64,000 nucleotides of DNA from Neobacillus soli NBRC 102451. Lineage in GTDB: Bacteria; Bacillota; Bacilli; Bacillales; Cytobacillaceae. Positions 8,696-17,458 of this stretch are shown here, piece by piece; position 1 is the stretch's first letter, and each line of letters begins with the position of its first letter. The notes under the pieces were generated by a model that searched no databases, had not been told where the DNA came from, and saw only the letters and a list, made by a program, of their open reading frames with translations. The position numbers and the translations under genes are program-made. The DNA lies in assembly GCF_001591665.1 (NCBI RefSeq), contig NZ_BCVI01000039.1, positions 1 through 64,000 on the forward strand, in the 5' to 3' direction.

Positions 8696-9169
8696 GTGTC
8701 AATAAATGTAGTCTTATATCAACCACAAATACCTTCCAATACAGGAAACATTTCCCGGACTTGTGCGGGAACGGATACCCGTTTACATTTAATCCGCCCG
8801 TTAGGCTTCTCGACCGATGACAAGATGTTAAAAAGAGCTGGCCTGGATTATTGGCAGCACGTTACGATCGTCTACTATGATTCTTTAGATGAATTTTATG
8901 AAAAGAATGCAGGCGGTGAGTTCTTTTATATAACAAAATTTGGGCAAAAGACGTACAGCAGCTTTGATTACAGTCATTCGAGCAAGGATTATTATTTTAT
9001 TTTTGGCAGGGAAACAACCGGCCTTCCAAAGGAAATCATTGAGAATAATATGGAAAGGGCCTTGAGGATTCCGATGAATGATAATATTCGTTCCTTAAAT
9101 CTTTCCAATACAGCTGCCATTCTCATTTATGAAGCATTGCGGCAGCAAAACTACTCACACTTAAAATAA
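8696..9169 (+). CDS. trmL: tRNA (cytidine/uridine-34-2'-O)-methyltransferase TrmL
   Basis: This is a small SPOUT methyltransferase of 157 residues that methylates the wobble ribose of tRNA-Leu isoacceptors (CspR in B. subtilis). Family motifs are QPQIPSNTGNISRTCAGT at the N-terminus, FGRETTGLPKEI (SAM-binding knot) and IPMNDNIRSLNLSNTAAI. The start is GTG 8696, with GAGGTG six bases before it. The GTG at 8687 lies inside that ribosome site. The gene closes the queG-yhbB-trmL group. Confidence 0.95.
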   Translation: MSINVVLYQPQIPSNTGNISRTCAGTDTRLHLIRPLGFSTDDKMLKRAGLDYWQHVTIVYYDSLDEFYEKNAGGEFFYITKFGQKTYSSFDYSHSSKDYYFIFGRETTGLPKEIIENNMERALRIPMNDNIRSLNLSNTAAILIYEALRQQNYSHLK

Positions 9170-9174
9170 ACGAT

Positions 9175-9202
9175 AAAAGGCTGCCAATTGGCAGCCTTTT
9201 TT
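9175..9202 (+). terminator. Terminator after trmL
   Basis: Perfect palindromic stem AAAAGGCTGCCA/TGGCAGCCTTTT, ending in a T-run. Confidence 0.9.
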
Positions 9203-9211
9203 CATTAATTA

Positions 9212-9304
9212 TTATTTTGTTGAGCCTGGCTTATCATTATAACCTGCAGTTAATATGGCAGTTATAAATGCAATCATAACTAAAATAACGATGAAAGTGT
9301 TCAT
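9212..9304 (-). CDS. Possible 30-residue membrane peptide
   Basis: A minus-strand frame encodes MNTFIVILVMIAFITAILTA followed by GYNDKPGSTK. It is one hydrophobic helix with a short polar tail, the usual shape of small bacterial membrane proteins. GAAGGGGG lies about 12 bases upstream, which is slightly far. The rest of 9203-9495 holds no other gene; the prkA promoter must lie here but no clear match was assigned. Function unknown. Confidence 0.4.
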   Translation of the reverse strand: MNTFIVILVMIAFITAILTAGYNDKPGSTK

Positions 9305-9495
9305 GTGTATGTATTGCCCCCTTCATTAACGCTTAATAGTTTTATTATAGCCTAACTTTAAAAAATGAAAAGAGCAATATTCCTTTTATGATACAAAAAA
9401 GATAGACAGTAACTCTCCACTGTTACGCATGTTCAAAAGCTTAAGCGCATAGAGTATATTAATCGTCTCTGATTAAGCTACAGGGGGAGGGCCTT

Positions 9496-11391
9496 ATGGA
9501 TATTTTAAAAAAAATCGAGATGTTTCGCGAAGAAGAGGAAAAACTGCGTTGGGAAGGAACATTCGCTGATTATTTACTGCTGTTAAAGGAAAAGCCATGG
9601 GTAGCACAATCTGCACATTCTCGAGTTTATAATATGCTTAAAGATTCTGGGATTACGGAAGAAAAAGGGTCGAAGAAGTACGAATTTTTCAGTAATCAGT
9701 TATTTGGTTTAGAGGAATCGCTTGAACGACTTGTGGAAGAGTATTTCCATCCGGCAGCAAAAAGGCTGGATGTAAGAAAGCGGATTTTATTATTAATGGG
9801 ACCAGTCAGCGGTGGGAAATCAACTCTGGTAACGATGTTAAAAAGGGGTTTGGAGAGTTACTCGCGAACGGACAGGGGCTCTGTTTTTGCCATTAAAGGA
9901 TGCCCGATGCATGAGGATCCACTTCACTTAATTCCACATCATTTGCGGGCAGAATTCCACGAAGAGTATGGGATTCGGATTGAAGGAAATCTGTCACCGC
10001 TGAACATGATGCGTCTTGAGCAGGAGTACGGCGGCAGAATCGAAGATGTTTTAGTGGAAAGAATCTTTTTCTCCGAGGATAAACGAACAGGAATCGGAAC
10101 GTTTAGTCCTTCTGATCCCAAATCACAAGATATCGCCGATTTAACAGGGAGTATCGATTTTTCAACGATTGCGGAATTTGGTTCCGAATCAGACCCAAGG
10201 GCATATCGCTTTGATGGGGAGCTAAATAAAGCAAACCGTGGGATGATGGAGTTCCAGGAGATGTTAAAGTGTGATGAGAAATTCCTCTGGCATCTGTTGT
10301 CATTAACCCAGGAGGGAAATTTTAAGGCGGGCCGATTTGCGTTAATTAGTGCCGATGAACTTATCGTGGCACACACGAATGAAACAGAATATCGCTCATT
10401 TATTTCGAACAAGAAAAATGAAGCGCTCCACTCCAGGATCATTGTTATGCCAATTCCCTATAATTTAAAGGCATCGCAAGAAGAAAGAATTTATGAAAAA
10501 ATGATTAATGAAAGTGATGTATCAGATGTCCACATTGCTCCACATACGTTAAAAGTGGCAGCGATGTTTACGATTTTAACCCGCTTAAAGGAACCAAAAA
10601 AGGGCGATATCGACTTACTGAAGAAAATGCGCCTTTATGATGGGGAGAATGTGGAAGGGTTTAATACAGCCGATGTCGAGGAGTTGAAAAGAGAGTATCC
10701 AGATGAGGGCATGAGCGGGATTGACCCGCGTTATGTTATTAACCGGATCTCATCCACGATTATTCGCAAAGAAGTACCAGCTATTAATGCCCTAGATGTA
10801 TTAAGATCGTTAAAAGACGGTCTAGATCAGCACCCCTCAATTACCACTGAGCTCCGCGAACGGTATATGAATTATATCTCTTTAGCGCGGAAAGAGTATG
10901 ATAATATTGCCAAGAAGGAAGTCCAAAAGGCATTTGTTTATTCGTATGAAGAGTCAGCGAAAACGTTAATGGACAATTATCTTGATAATGTCGAGGCTTA
11001 CTGCAATAAGAATAAGCTCCGCGATCAATTAACTGGAGAAGAAATCAATCCAGATGAAAAGCTGATGCGCTCGATTGAAGAACAAATTGGTATCTCTGAA
11101 AATGCGAAAAAGGCCTTCAGGGAAGAAGTGTTAATTAGAATCTCAGCCTTTGCTAGAAAAGGAAAGCGTTTTGACTATAACTCCCATGACCGGCTCCGTG
11201 AAGCCATTCAAAAGAAATTGTTTGCTGACCTCAAGGATGTTGTGAAAATAACAACTTCTTCGAAAACACCAGATGAGCAGCAGTTGAAGAAGATCAATAA
11301 TGTTGTAGCCCGATTAATTGATGAACACGGCTATAATTCGACATCCGCTAATGAATTATTGCGTTATGTTGGAAGCCTATTAAACAGATAA
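9496..11391 (+). CDS. prkA: PrkA AAA+ serine protein kinase/protease-like sporulation protein
   Basis: The 631-residue protein has the PrkA-type AAA domain with Walker A GPVSGGKST (K108) and a C-terminal kinase-like region. Family members have been described as serine protein kinases and, more recently, as ATP-dependent proteases; in B. subtilis the gene is expressed in the mother cell under sigma E and affects sporulation. The length agrees with B. subtilis PrkA (631). GGGGGAGGG precedes the ATG. It is followed by a terminator and then yhbH, as in B. subtilis, but the yhbD-yhbE-yhbF genes that lie before prkA in that species are missing. Confidence 0.96.
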   Translation: MDILKKIEMFREEEEKLRWEGTFADYLLLLKEKPWVAQSAHSRVYNMLKDSGITEEKGSKKYEFFSNQLFGLEESLERLVEEYFHPAAKRLDVRKRILLLMGPVSGGKSTLVTMLKRGLESYSRTDRGSVFAIKGCPMHEDPLHLIPHHLRAEFHEEYGIRIEGNLSPLNMMRLEQEYGGRIEDVLVERIFFSEDKRTGIGTFSPSDPKSQDIADLTGSIDFSTIAEFGSESDPRAYRFDGELNKANRGMMEFQEMLKCDEKFLWHLLSLTQEGNFKAGRFALISADELIVAHTNETEYRSFISNKKNEALHSRIIVMPIPYNLKASQEERIYEKMINESDVSDVHIAPHTLKVAAMFTILTRLKEPKKGDIDLLKKMRLYDGENVEGFNTADVEELKREYPDEGMSGIDPRYVINRISSTIIRKEVPAINALDVLRSLKDGLDQHPSITTELRERYMNYISLARKEYDNIAKKEVQKAFVYSYEESAKTLMDNYLDNVEAYCNKNKLRDQLTGEEINPDEKLMRSIEEQIGISENAKKAFREEVLIRISAFARKGKRFDYNSHDRLREAIQKKLFADLKDVVKITTSSKTPDEQQLKKINNVVARLIDEHGYNSTSANELLRYVGSLLNR

Positions 11392-11410
11392 AACAGGATT
11401 AAAATAGCTG

Positions 11411-11446
11411 GGACTGGCAGAAGGAATCTGTCAGTCCATTTTTTTC
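11411..11446 (+). terminator. Terminator after prkA
   Basis: GGACTGGCAG/CTGTCAGTCC stem followed by seven T residues. Confidence 0.88.
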
Positions 11447-11730
11447 AATATGTATCTACTTGTCCATTTTTCTAGGGCAAAAACCCAATTGTCGAAATTA
11501 ATTGTAAATTATTCTCCATTCCTGCATAGGATAAAGTAATCCAAATTTTATGTATCAGAATTTATATCGATTATTTCTGAACTAAATCAGCTATGCCAAA
11601 TGGACCGACCCTAGGGGCCAGCCATCGGCAAGTTTTCATTAATCGATTTTTTCCACTCGCGTTATCTTATGTATTTACAAAAAATGTGTGCAGTTTTAAA
11701 TGAAATATTTTTATAAGGAGGGCATTAAAA
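11447..11730. other. Intergenic region before yhbH
   Basis: No gene is seen. A short GC-rich patch (about 11599-11630, CCTAGG centre) stands out in AT-rich sequence but does not form a convincing long stem. The yhbH promoter must lie here; no consensus was assigned. Confidence 0.5.
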
Positions 11731-12897
11731 ATGTCAATCGATAACCAACAATATGTCATTTCAAGAGAAGATTGGTCCCTCCACCGTAAAGGCCACGATG
11801 ACCAGCAGCGGCATCAAGAAAAAGTCCAGGAGGCAATTCGCAACAATCTTCCCGACTTAATTACAGAAGAGAGTATTATTATGTCTAATGGAAAAGATGT
11901 GGTAAAGATTCCGATTCGTTCATTGGACGAATATAAAATCCGCTATAATTATGACAAGAACAAACACGTGGGCCAAGGTGACGGTGACAGCCAAGTAGGT
12001 GACGTAGTAGCTCGTGACGGTTCAAGCGGTCAAAAAGGACCGGGTAAAGGCCAGGGGGCAGGGGACCAGGCAGGTGAAGATTATTTTGAAGCTGAAGTTT
12101 CTTTAATGGAGCTTGAGGAAGCATTGTTTAAGCAATTAGAGCTTCCAAATTTAAAAAGAAAAGAGCAGGAAGAACATCTCGTTGAAAATATTGAATTCAA
12201 TGATATTCGTAAAACAGGGTTAATGGGGAATATTGATAAGAAACGAACAATGATGTCGGCCTTCAAGCGGAATGCCATGAGTGGAAAACCAGCATTCCAT
12301 CCCATTTATAAAGATGACTTGAAATTTAAGACTTGGAATGAAATAGTCAAACCGGACTCTAAAGCTGTTGTGATCGCGATGATGGATACGAGTGGTTCCA
12401 TGGGGTTATGGGAAAAGTATATGGCTCGCAGCTTTTTCTTCTGGATGACACGCTTTTTAAGAACAAAATATGAAACGGTAGAAATTGAGTTTATTGCCCA
12501 CCACACCGAAGCGAAAGTTGTTTCAGAGGAGGACTTCTTCTCTAAAGGAGAAAGCGGTGGAACAATTTGTTCATCTGCGTACCGCAAAGCACTAGAGATC
12601 ATTGATGCCAAATACAATCCACGAAAGTTCAACATTTATCCATTCCACTTTTCAGACGGTGATAATCTCACATCCGATAACGCCCGCTGTGTGAAGCTAG
12701 TTGAAGAATTAATGAAGGTGTCTAATATGTTTGGCTATGGCGAAGTAAACCAATACAACCGCCATTCGACACTAATGTCTGCCTATAAAAACATCAAAGA
12801 TGAGCATTTTCGTTATTATATTCTTAAGCAAAAAGCCGATGTATTTCATGCGATGAAAAGCTTTTTCCATACAGAAGAATCGCAATTATATGCTTAG
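11731..12897 (+). CDS. yhbH: Sporulation protein YhbH (DUF444, VWA-like)
   Basis: This 388-residue DUF444 protein is needed for normal sporulation in Bacillus and is usually encoded next to prkA, as here. The C-terminal half is VWA-like, with a metal-site motif (MMDTSGSMG) and [12 protein letters not shown]. The N-terminal part has a Gly/Gln/Asp-rich linker ([16 protein letters not shown]). The start has TAAGGAGGGC upstream. It is thought to work with the PrkA AAA protein, as VWA proteins often partner AAA ATPases. That partnership is a family-level inference. Confidence 0.95.
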   Translation: MSIDNQQYVISREDWSLHRKGHDDQQRHQEKVQEAIRNNLPDLITEESIIMSNGKDVVKIPIRSLDEYKIRYNYDKNKHVGQGDGDSQVGDVVARDGSSGQKGPGKGQGAGDQAGEDYFEAEVSLMELEEALFKQLELPNLKRKEQEEHLVENIEFNDIRKTGLMGNIDKKRTMMSAFKRNAMSGKPAFHPIYKDDLKFKTWNEIVKPDSKAVVIAMMDTSGSMGLWEKYMARSFFFWMTRFLRTKYETVEIEFIAHHTEAKVVSEEDFFSKGESGGTICSSAYRKALEIIDAKYNPRKFNIYPFHFSDGDNLTSDNARCVKLVEELMKVSNMFGYGEVNQYNRHSTLMSAYKNIKDEHFRYYILKQKADVFHAMKSFFHTEESQLYA

Positions 12898-12900
12898 ATT

Positions 12901-12935
12901 AAAAATCGATAGGTCAAAGAGCCTGTCGATTTTTT
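12901..12935 (+). terminator. Terminator after yhbH
   Basis: AAAAATCGATAGG pairs with CCTGTCGATTTTT. Confidence 0.88.
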
Positions 12936-13022
12936 CTGATGCTTTTTAGGGGGTGGCATGAATTCGGTTGTTTTTATTAGCTCCGCCTAGTATTATCCTA
13001 ATTAAGGAAGGATGATTCGGCT

Positions 13023-13511
13023 ATGCCAAGATGGACGAAAATTTTATTGTTTAGTTGTCTGTTGTGTCTAATCGTCGGTGCCGTTATTTATAAACAGGTT
13101 CATAAAGACGTTAAGGAAGAAGAGGGGAAGGAAGTTATGACAAACGAAATATATATTGACCCCACGATAGATATGAAAAGTGAAAAGGATGTTATCATCA
13201 TCATTCATTTTAAAACGAAACCGGCTAAGGCTGCGCTTGCCTTGGCAAAAATGACTGGTGTTCCATTGACATTGGAGCAGGCTGAGAAAGATGTAGAGGA
13301 TAGTCATGCCCGTTTTCAAAAGGATGTTGAGAGGTACCTAGGACAAGCACAAATTCCCTATAGGATCGTCCATACCTATAAATCCGCACTAAATGGAGCA
13401 GCCCTGAAACTGCCTGCGAATAAAATTAATAGGTTATTGCGATCCGCTGAAATAGAGGCTATTTATGCAAATAAGGAATACCAGCTTAACCCTCCGCCTA
13501 AAGCCCGCTAA
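13023..13511 (+). CDS. Membrane-anchored inhibitor I9 (subtilisin propeptide-like) protein
   Basis: The 162-residue protein has an N-terminal membrane anchor or uncleaved signal (about residues 5-24) and then one domain resembling the I9 propeptide of subtilases. It starts DVIIIIHFKTKPAKAA and ends YRIVHTYKSALNGAALKLP, then NRLLRSAEIEAIYANKEYQL. No protease domain follows and no subtilase gene lies nearby, so it is a stand-alone I9 protein. It may inhibit or help fold a secreted protease acting in trans. AAGGAAGG precedes the ATG, and a terminator follows. Confidence 0.72.
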   Translation: MPRWTKILLFSCLLCLIVGAVIYKQVHKDVKEEEGKEVMTNEIYIDPTIDMKSEKDVIIIIHFKTKPAKAALALAKMTGVPLTLEQAEKDVEDSHARFQKDVERYLGQAQIPYRIVHTYKSALNGAALKLPANKINRLLRSAEIEAIYANKEYQLNPPPKAR

Positions 13512-13519
13512 AATTTCCT

Positions 13520-13550
13520 TAAGGGATGATAAAGATATCCCTTATTTTTT
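13520..13550 (+). terminator. Terminator after the I9-domain gene
   Basis: TAAGGGAT/ATCCCTTA stem followed by TTTTTT. Confidence 0.85.
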
Positions 13551-13562
13551 TATCTAAAATTG

Positions 13563-13595
13563 GTATAGACAACTATACTTATGGAATGCTAAAAT
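13563..13595 (+). promoter_or_regulatory. nagABR promoter with NagR (dre-type) operator
   Basis: The inverted repeat GTATAG-ACAA-CTATAC at 13563-13578, within TTGGTATAGACAACTATAC, resembles the NagR/YvoA operator of B. subtilis. It overlaps a -35-like TAGACA (13566-13571), which is 18 bases before TAAAAT (13590-13595). NagR bound here would block the promoter, and N-acetylglucosamine or glucosamine phosphate would relieve it (known for the family). Confidence 0.75.
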
Positions 13596-13624
13596 GAAGT
13601 ATAAGCTGAAAGGAAGTAATCAGA

Positions 13625-14833
13625 ATGGCTTCAAAAGTTAATCATATTTTACTTAAGGAAATCGATGTTTATTCAGACAGTAAAATAATTAAAAATGGAT
13701 ATATAAAAATAATAGATCAAAAAATAATTGAGCTTGGGCCATTAGATAAGCTTTCAAATGAAGAAGACTTTGAGGTTGTAAAGGTTCCTCCCCATTTTAA
13801 AGCCATTCCAGGTTTTATAGACGTTCATATTCATGGCGTTAATGGTGCGGATACGATGGATGGTACGAAGGAAGCACTAGATACCATGGTCAAGACTTTG
13901 CCTAAAGAAGGTACAACGAGTTTTTTAGCAACAACGATGACACAAGAAACCGAGCAAATTGAAAAAGCGTTACTAAACGCTGGGGACTATATATCAGGGC
14001 AGCAATCACGAGGTAAAGCAGAAGTACTTGGGATTCATCTTGAGGGACCATTTGTGAATGCTAAAATGGCAGGTGCACAGCCAATACAGTACATTATTGA
14101 TCCTGACCTTGCTAAATTAGAAAAATGGCAATCCCTTTCGCAGGGAAATATAAAGCTTGTCACGTTGGCACCGGAACGACCTGGCGGCATAGAGATGGTT
14201 CGCTATTTAAAAGCTAATGGAATCATTGCTTCGATTGGTCATACATATGCAACCTATGATGAGGTGAATGAAGCTGTTGATGCTGGAGCTAACCACGTCA
14301 CACATCTCTACAATCAAATGAGGGGGCTGCATCATCGTGAACCTGGTGTTGTCGGGGCAGCATTTTTACGTGATGAATTAATAGCGGAACTTATCGTTGA
14401 TGGGGTCCATGTCCGCCCTGAGATGGTGAAGCTTGCTTATCAACAAAAACGGAGTGAAGGGTTAATTTTAATTACCGATTCTATGCGTGCAAAATGTTTG
14501 AAAAATGGTCAATATGATCTTGGTGGTCAGGAAGTGACCGTAAAGGAAGGAAAGGCCGTTCTCGAAGATGGAACCCTTGCCGGAAGCATCTTAAAATTAG
14601 GCCAAGCAGTAAAAAATATTGTAGCCTATTCAGACTGCACACTTGAAGAAGCGATTGAAATGGTCTCGGTGAACCCCGCGAAGCAATTGAATATTTTTGA
14701 AAGGAAAGGGAGCCTTACTGCAGGTAAGGATGCAGACATCGTGATTCTTGATAATAATCTCGAAGTTTTTATGACATTCTGCCTTGGTGAACTTGCTTTT
14801 AATAGGGAGGAAACGAAAAGTGAAAATTATTGA
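13625..14833 (+). CDS. nagA: N-acetylglucosamine-6-phosphate deacetylase
   Basis: NagA removes the acetyl group from GlcNAc-6-phosphate, the first committed step of amino-sugar use. The 402-residue protein shows the amidohydrolase metal motif PGFIDVHIHGVNGADTMD, then GIHLEGPFVN, SIGHTYATYDE, HLYNQM and the catalytic-aspartate region ITDSMRAKC. An AAAGGAAG site precedes the ATG. Its 3' end overlaps nagB by 14 bases, so translation is coupled. The unit nagA-nagB-nagR is the classical Bacillus operon. Confidence 0.97.
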   Translation: MASKVNHILLKEIDVYSDSKIIKNGYIKIIDQKIIELGPLDKLSNEEDFEVVKVPPHFKAIPGFIDVHIHGVNGADTMDGTKEALDTMVKTLPKEGTTSFLATTMTQETEQIEKALLNAGDYISGQQSRGKAEVLGIHLEGPFVNAKMAGAQPIQYIIDPDLAKLEKWQSLSQGNIKLVTLAPERPGGIEMVRYLKANGIIASIGHTYATYDEVNEAVDAGANHVTHLYNQMRGLHHREPGVVGAAFLRDELIAELIVDGVHVRPEMVKLAYQQKRSEGLILITDSMRAKCLKNGQYDLGGQEVTVKEGKAVLEDGTLAGSILKLGQAVKNIVAYSDCTLEEAIEMVSVNPAKQLNIFERKGSLTAGKDADIVILDNNLEVFMTFCLGELAFNREETKSENY

Positions 14834-15572
14834 AGTAAAAGATTATCAGCAAATGAGTAAAAAAGCGGCTGAATATATAATTGATAAGGTAACTATGTTG
14901 CCGAGCATTAAACTGGGTTTGGCCACAGGCGGGACTCCAATCGGAACCTATAAAAATTTAATTACAGACCATCAAAAGAACGGGACTTCATATCAGAAAG
15001 TAACTACCTTTAATTTGGATGAATATGTGGGGCTTTCTAGTGAAGATAAGAATAGTTACAGCTATTACATGAAGGATCAATTATTCAATCATATTGATAT
15101 TAAACAGGCTAACACACATATTCCTAACGGTGAAGCTGCAGATTTTCAAATAGAATGTAATAAATATGAACAATTAATGACCGAACATGGCGGGATAGAC
15201 TTGCAAATACTTGGCATTGGCAGCAACGGTCATATCGGCTTCAATGAACCCGGAACTTCATTTGCTTCCAAAACCCATACTGTCAATTTAGCCCCTTCGA
15301 CAATTAATGCAAACGCAAGATACTTTAACCGCTTAGAGGAAGTCCCGACTAAGGCGATTACGATGGGGATTTCAACGATTATGCAAAGTAAAGAAATTCT
15401 GCTGTTAATATCAGGAGAAAGTAAAAGGGATGCATTGTTCAATCTTATGAACGGTCCTGTCAATGAAAGTTCCCCAGCCTCTGTTCTGAAAAATCATCCA
15501 AATGTTACAATAATTGCAGATGAAGCGGCAGTAAGTTTAATCAGAATGGAAAGCTCGATGGAGAATGATTAA
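14820..15572 (+). CDS. nagB: Glucosamine-6-phosphate deaminase
   Basis: NagB converts glucosamine-6-phosphate into fructose-6-phosphate and ammonia. The 250-residue protein has the family motifs LATGGTPIGTYK, TFNLDEYVGL, GIGSNGHIGFNEPG and TMGISTIMQ. The start is GTG 14820, directly after AGGGAGGAAACG. An upstream in-frame ATG at 14784 lies inside nagA and lacks a ribosome site. It overlaps both neighbours (nagA by 14 bases, nagR by 8). Confidence 0.97.
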   Translation: MKIIEVKDYQQMSKKAAEYIIDKVTMLPSIKLGLATGGTPIGTYKNLITDHQKNGTSYQKVTTFNLDEYVGLSSEDKNSYSYYMKDQLFNHIDIKQANTHIPNGEAADFQIECNKYEQLMTEHGGIDLQILGIGSNGHIGFNEPGTSFASKTHTVNLAPSTINANARYFNRLEEVPTKAITMGISTIMQSKEILLLISGESKRDALFNLMNGPVNESSPASVLKNHPNVTIIADEAAVSLIRMESSMEND

Positions 15573-16287
15573 TAAGAATTCCCCCATTCCTCTTTATTAC
15601 CAATTGGAAGAACATATTAAAGAGTTAATTGAAAAAGGTGACTTAACACCTGGTGATGCGCTGCCTGCGGAAAGAGAGTATGCTGAAAAATACCAAATTA
15701 GCCGGATGACTGTCAGGCAGGCGTTTACCCATCTTGTTAACGAGGGTTATTTGCACCGACTGCAAGGAAAAGGAACGTTTATTGCCGAGCGGAAGATTGA
15801 ACAGCCTTTGCAGTGGGTAACAAGCTTCACTGAGGATATGAAAGCGAGAGGGCTGGAGCCAGGAAGCCAATTAATTCACTTTGAAATTATTCCTGCAGCA
15901 AGTCAGATTGCTGAGCAGCTAGCAATTCAAGAAAATGAACCAGTATACGAAATCAAACGAATCCGTTTAGCAGATGGTGTTCCCATGGCCTTAGAAACAA
16001 ATTATATTTCAGCCAATCTAATTCAGGGCCTTACTGAACAAATTGTCAACCAATCCTTATATGCACACATTGAAGAACAGCTAAACTTCAGAATTGACAG
16101 GGCTTCACAGGTAATTGAGTCAGCAATTTCCAGTCAAGTTGAAGCGAAATATTTAAAAATCAACAAAGGCGCACCAGTAATGTTGATTCAACAAAATACC
16201 TATCTTCAGAATGGCACCCCTGTTGAATTTGTAAAATCAGCCTATCGAGCAGATCGTTACAAGTTTATGATTCAGATGAAACGGTGA
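15565..16287 (+). CDS. nagR: GntR/HutC-family repressor NagR
   Basis: The 240-residue regulator has an N-terminal winged helix (LPAEREYAEKYQISRMTVRQ) and a UTRA effector domain (about residues 90-235). It is the expected repressor of nagAB, responding to amino-sugar phosphates, and a dre-like operator lies before nagA at 13563. Its ATG sits inside the nagB stop region (8-base overlap), with GGAG close by. YvoA is the B. subtilis name. Confidence 0.94.
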   Translation: MINKNSPIPLYYQLEEHIKELIEKGDLTPGDALPAEREYAEKYQISRMTVRQAFTHLVNEGYLHRLQGKGTFIAERKIEQPLQWVTSFTEDMKARGLEPGSQLIHFEIIPAASQIAEQLAIQENEPVYEIKRIRLADGVPMALETNYISANLIQGLTEQIVNQSLYAHIEEQLNFRIDRASQVIESAISSQVEAKYLKINKGAPVMLIQQNTYLQNGTPVEFVKSAYRADRYKFMIQMKR

Positions 16288-16410
16288 ACAGTTTATATTG
16301 GGTTAATACCTAGTTCTTCCCCACACATGAGTTTATTACCATTAATACTTTTCTTGAAAAACATGAAAAATAAGAAGGCAAGTAAATTTTTTCAAGAGGA
16401 GGTCATTCGG

Positions 16411-17403
16411 TTGATAAATAAAACCGTGGGGTTACTTTTAACAGCATTTCTTACGCTGGGGCTTGCTGCCTGTAATAACAATGATAAAAAAGGAATTAAT
16501 GACAACCGTACCGATCAAGTAGGTATGAATACTAACAATAACAATAGGAACCACAATAATTTCCTTGATGTCCGGAACGGGAGAGATGATGGCATTGACC
16601 ATAATGGCCCGCTTACCGAAGATTATACGAATAATAATAACAGTCAAAGGGATTTTGATGTAAACCGGTTTAATGATAGGCACAGCAACAGAAAGAATAA
16701 TGATGATATGATTTCTGCTTACCAAACAACCTTGAATAGTAATCAATATCCTCACACTAGAGCGGTATTAATTCAAGATGCAAAGTACAAGTATATCCGC
16801 ATTGACCCTAGACAGGGAAATTTCCAGACAGGGTTAATTCAACAAGGACAGCCGTATCTGCAGCAGCAAAGACCGAGTGAAAAGGCACCAGTACAGCAGA
16901 CTGTACCTCGGCACCAGCAGCCGGCAGCTACTCCAAACCAGACAAGACCAGTACCACAGCAAACACAACCAGTGCCAAAACAGCCGGCACAAACGCAAAA
17001 TAATAATGCCCCAACAACAGGAACAGTTAGTCAATATGTACAGCAGGTTATCGACTTAACAAATGCCGAGCGGGGGAAAAATGGGCTTCCAGCTTTAAAA
17101 GCGGATACACAGTTAAACGGGGTTGCTCAGAAAAAATCTTTGGACATGGAGCAAAAACATTATTTTTCACACACAAGTCCTACTTACGGATCGCCATTTG
17201 ACATGATGAGAGATTTTGGCGTGACCTATAAATCAGCTGGTGAAAATATTGCTCAAGGACAAAGGACACCACAAGAGGTAGTTACTGCCTGGATGAATAG
17301 CGAAGGGCATCGCAAAAACATACTAAGTTCAAATTTCACGCATATTGGCGTAGGTTTTGAAGATACCGGGAAACACTGGACCCAAATGTTTATAGGGAAA
17401 TAA
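16411..17403 (+). CDS. CAP-domain lipoprotein (YkwD-like)
   Basis: The 330-residue product begins with a lipoprotein signal (INKTVGLLLTAFLTLGLAAC; lipid attachment expected at the Cys of LAAC). It is followed by an Asn/Asp-rich spacer of about 90 residues and a Gln/Pro-rich linker (about residues 145-205). The C-terminal CAP domain (YQQ..LTNAERGKNGLPAL, SAGENIAQG, WMNSEGHRKNIL, HIGVGFEDTG) resembles B. subtilis YkwD, whose precise role is unknown. The TTG at 16411 has GAGGAGG eight bases upstream; the ATG at 16327 does not. It is anchored on the outside of the cell membrane. Confidence 0.85.
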   Translation: MINKTVGLLLTAFLTLGLAACNNNDKKGINDNRTDQVGMNTNNNNRNHNNFLDVRNGRDDGIDHNGPLTEDYTNNNNSQRDFDVNRFNDRHSNRKNNDDMISAYQTTLNSNQYPHTRAVLIQDAKYKYIRIDPRQGNFQTGLIQQGQPYLQQQRPSEKAPVQQTVPRHQQPAATPNQTRPVPQQTQPVPKQPAQTQNNNAPTTGTVSQYVQQVIDLTNAERGKNGLPALKADTQLNGVAQKKSLDMEQKHYFSHTSPTYGSPFDMMRDFGVTYKSAGENIAQGQRTPQEVVTAWMNSEGHRKNILSSNFTHIGVGFEDTGKHWTQMFIGK

Positions 17404-17415
17404 GGGATGAAAATT

Positions 17416-17442
17416 AACCGACAGAGCCAAGCTCTGTCGGTT
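17416..17442. terminator. Bidirectional terminator between the CAP lipoprotein and sensor kinase genes
   Basis: AACCGACAGAGC/GCTCTGTCGGTT form a perfect 12-bp stem with a 3-nt loop. The T-rich tail is better on the minus strand, but the element probably serves both convergent genes. Confidence 0.8.
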
Positions 17443-17458
17443 AAGATAGTTGTTATTC

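Noticed and set aside
9420..9490. Sigma E/G-type promoter for prkA (GCATG..CATAGAGT)
   Set aside because: The bases only partly fit and the spacing is not right for either factor; expression in B. subtilis is known but no site is claimed here.
11599..11630. GC-rich patch before yhbH as a structured RNA
   Set aside because: Only short stems (about 4 bp) could be formed; no support for a conserved structure.
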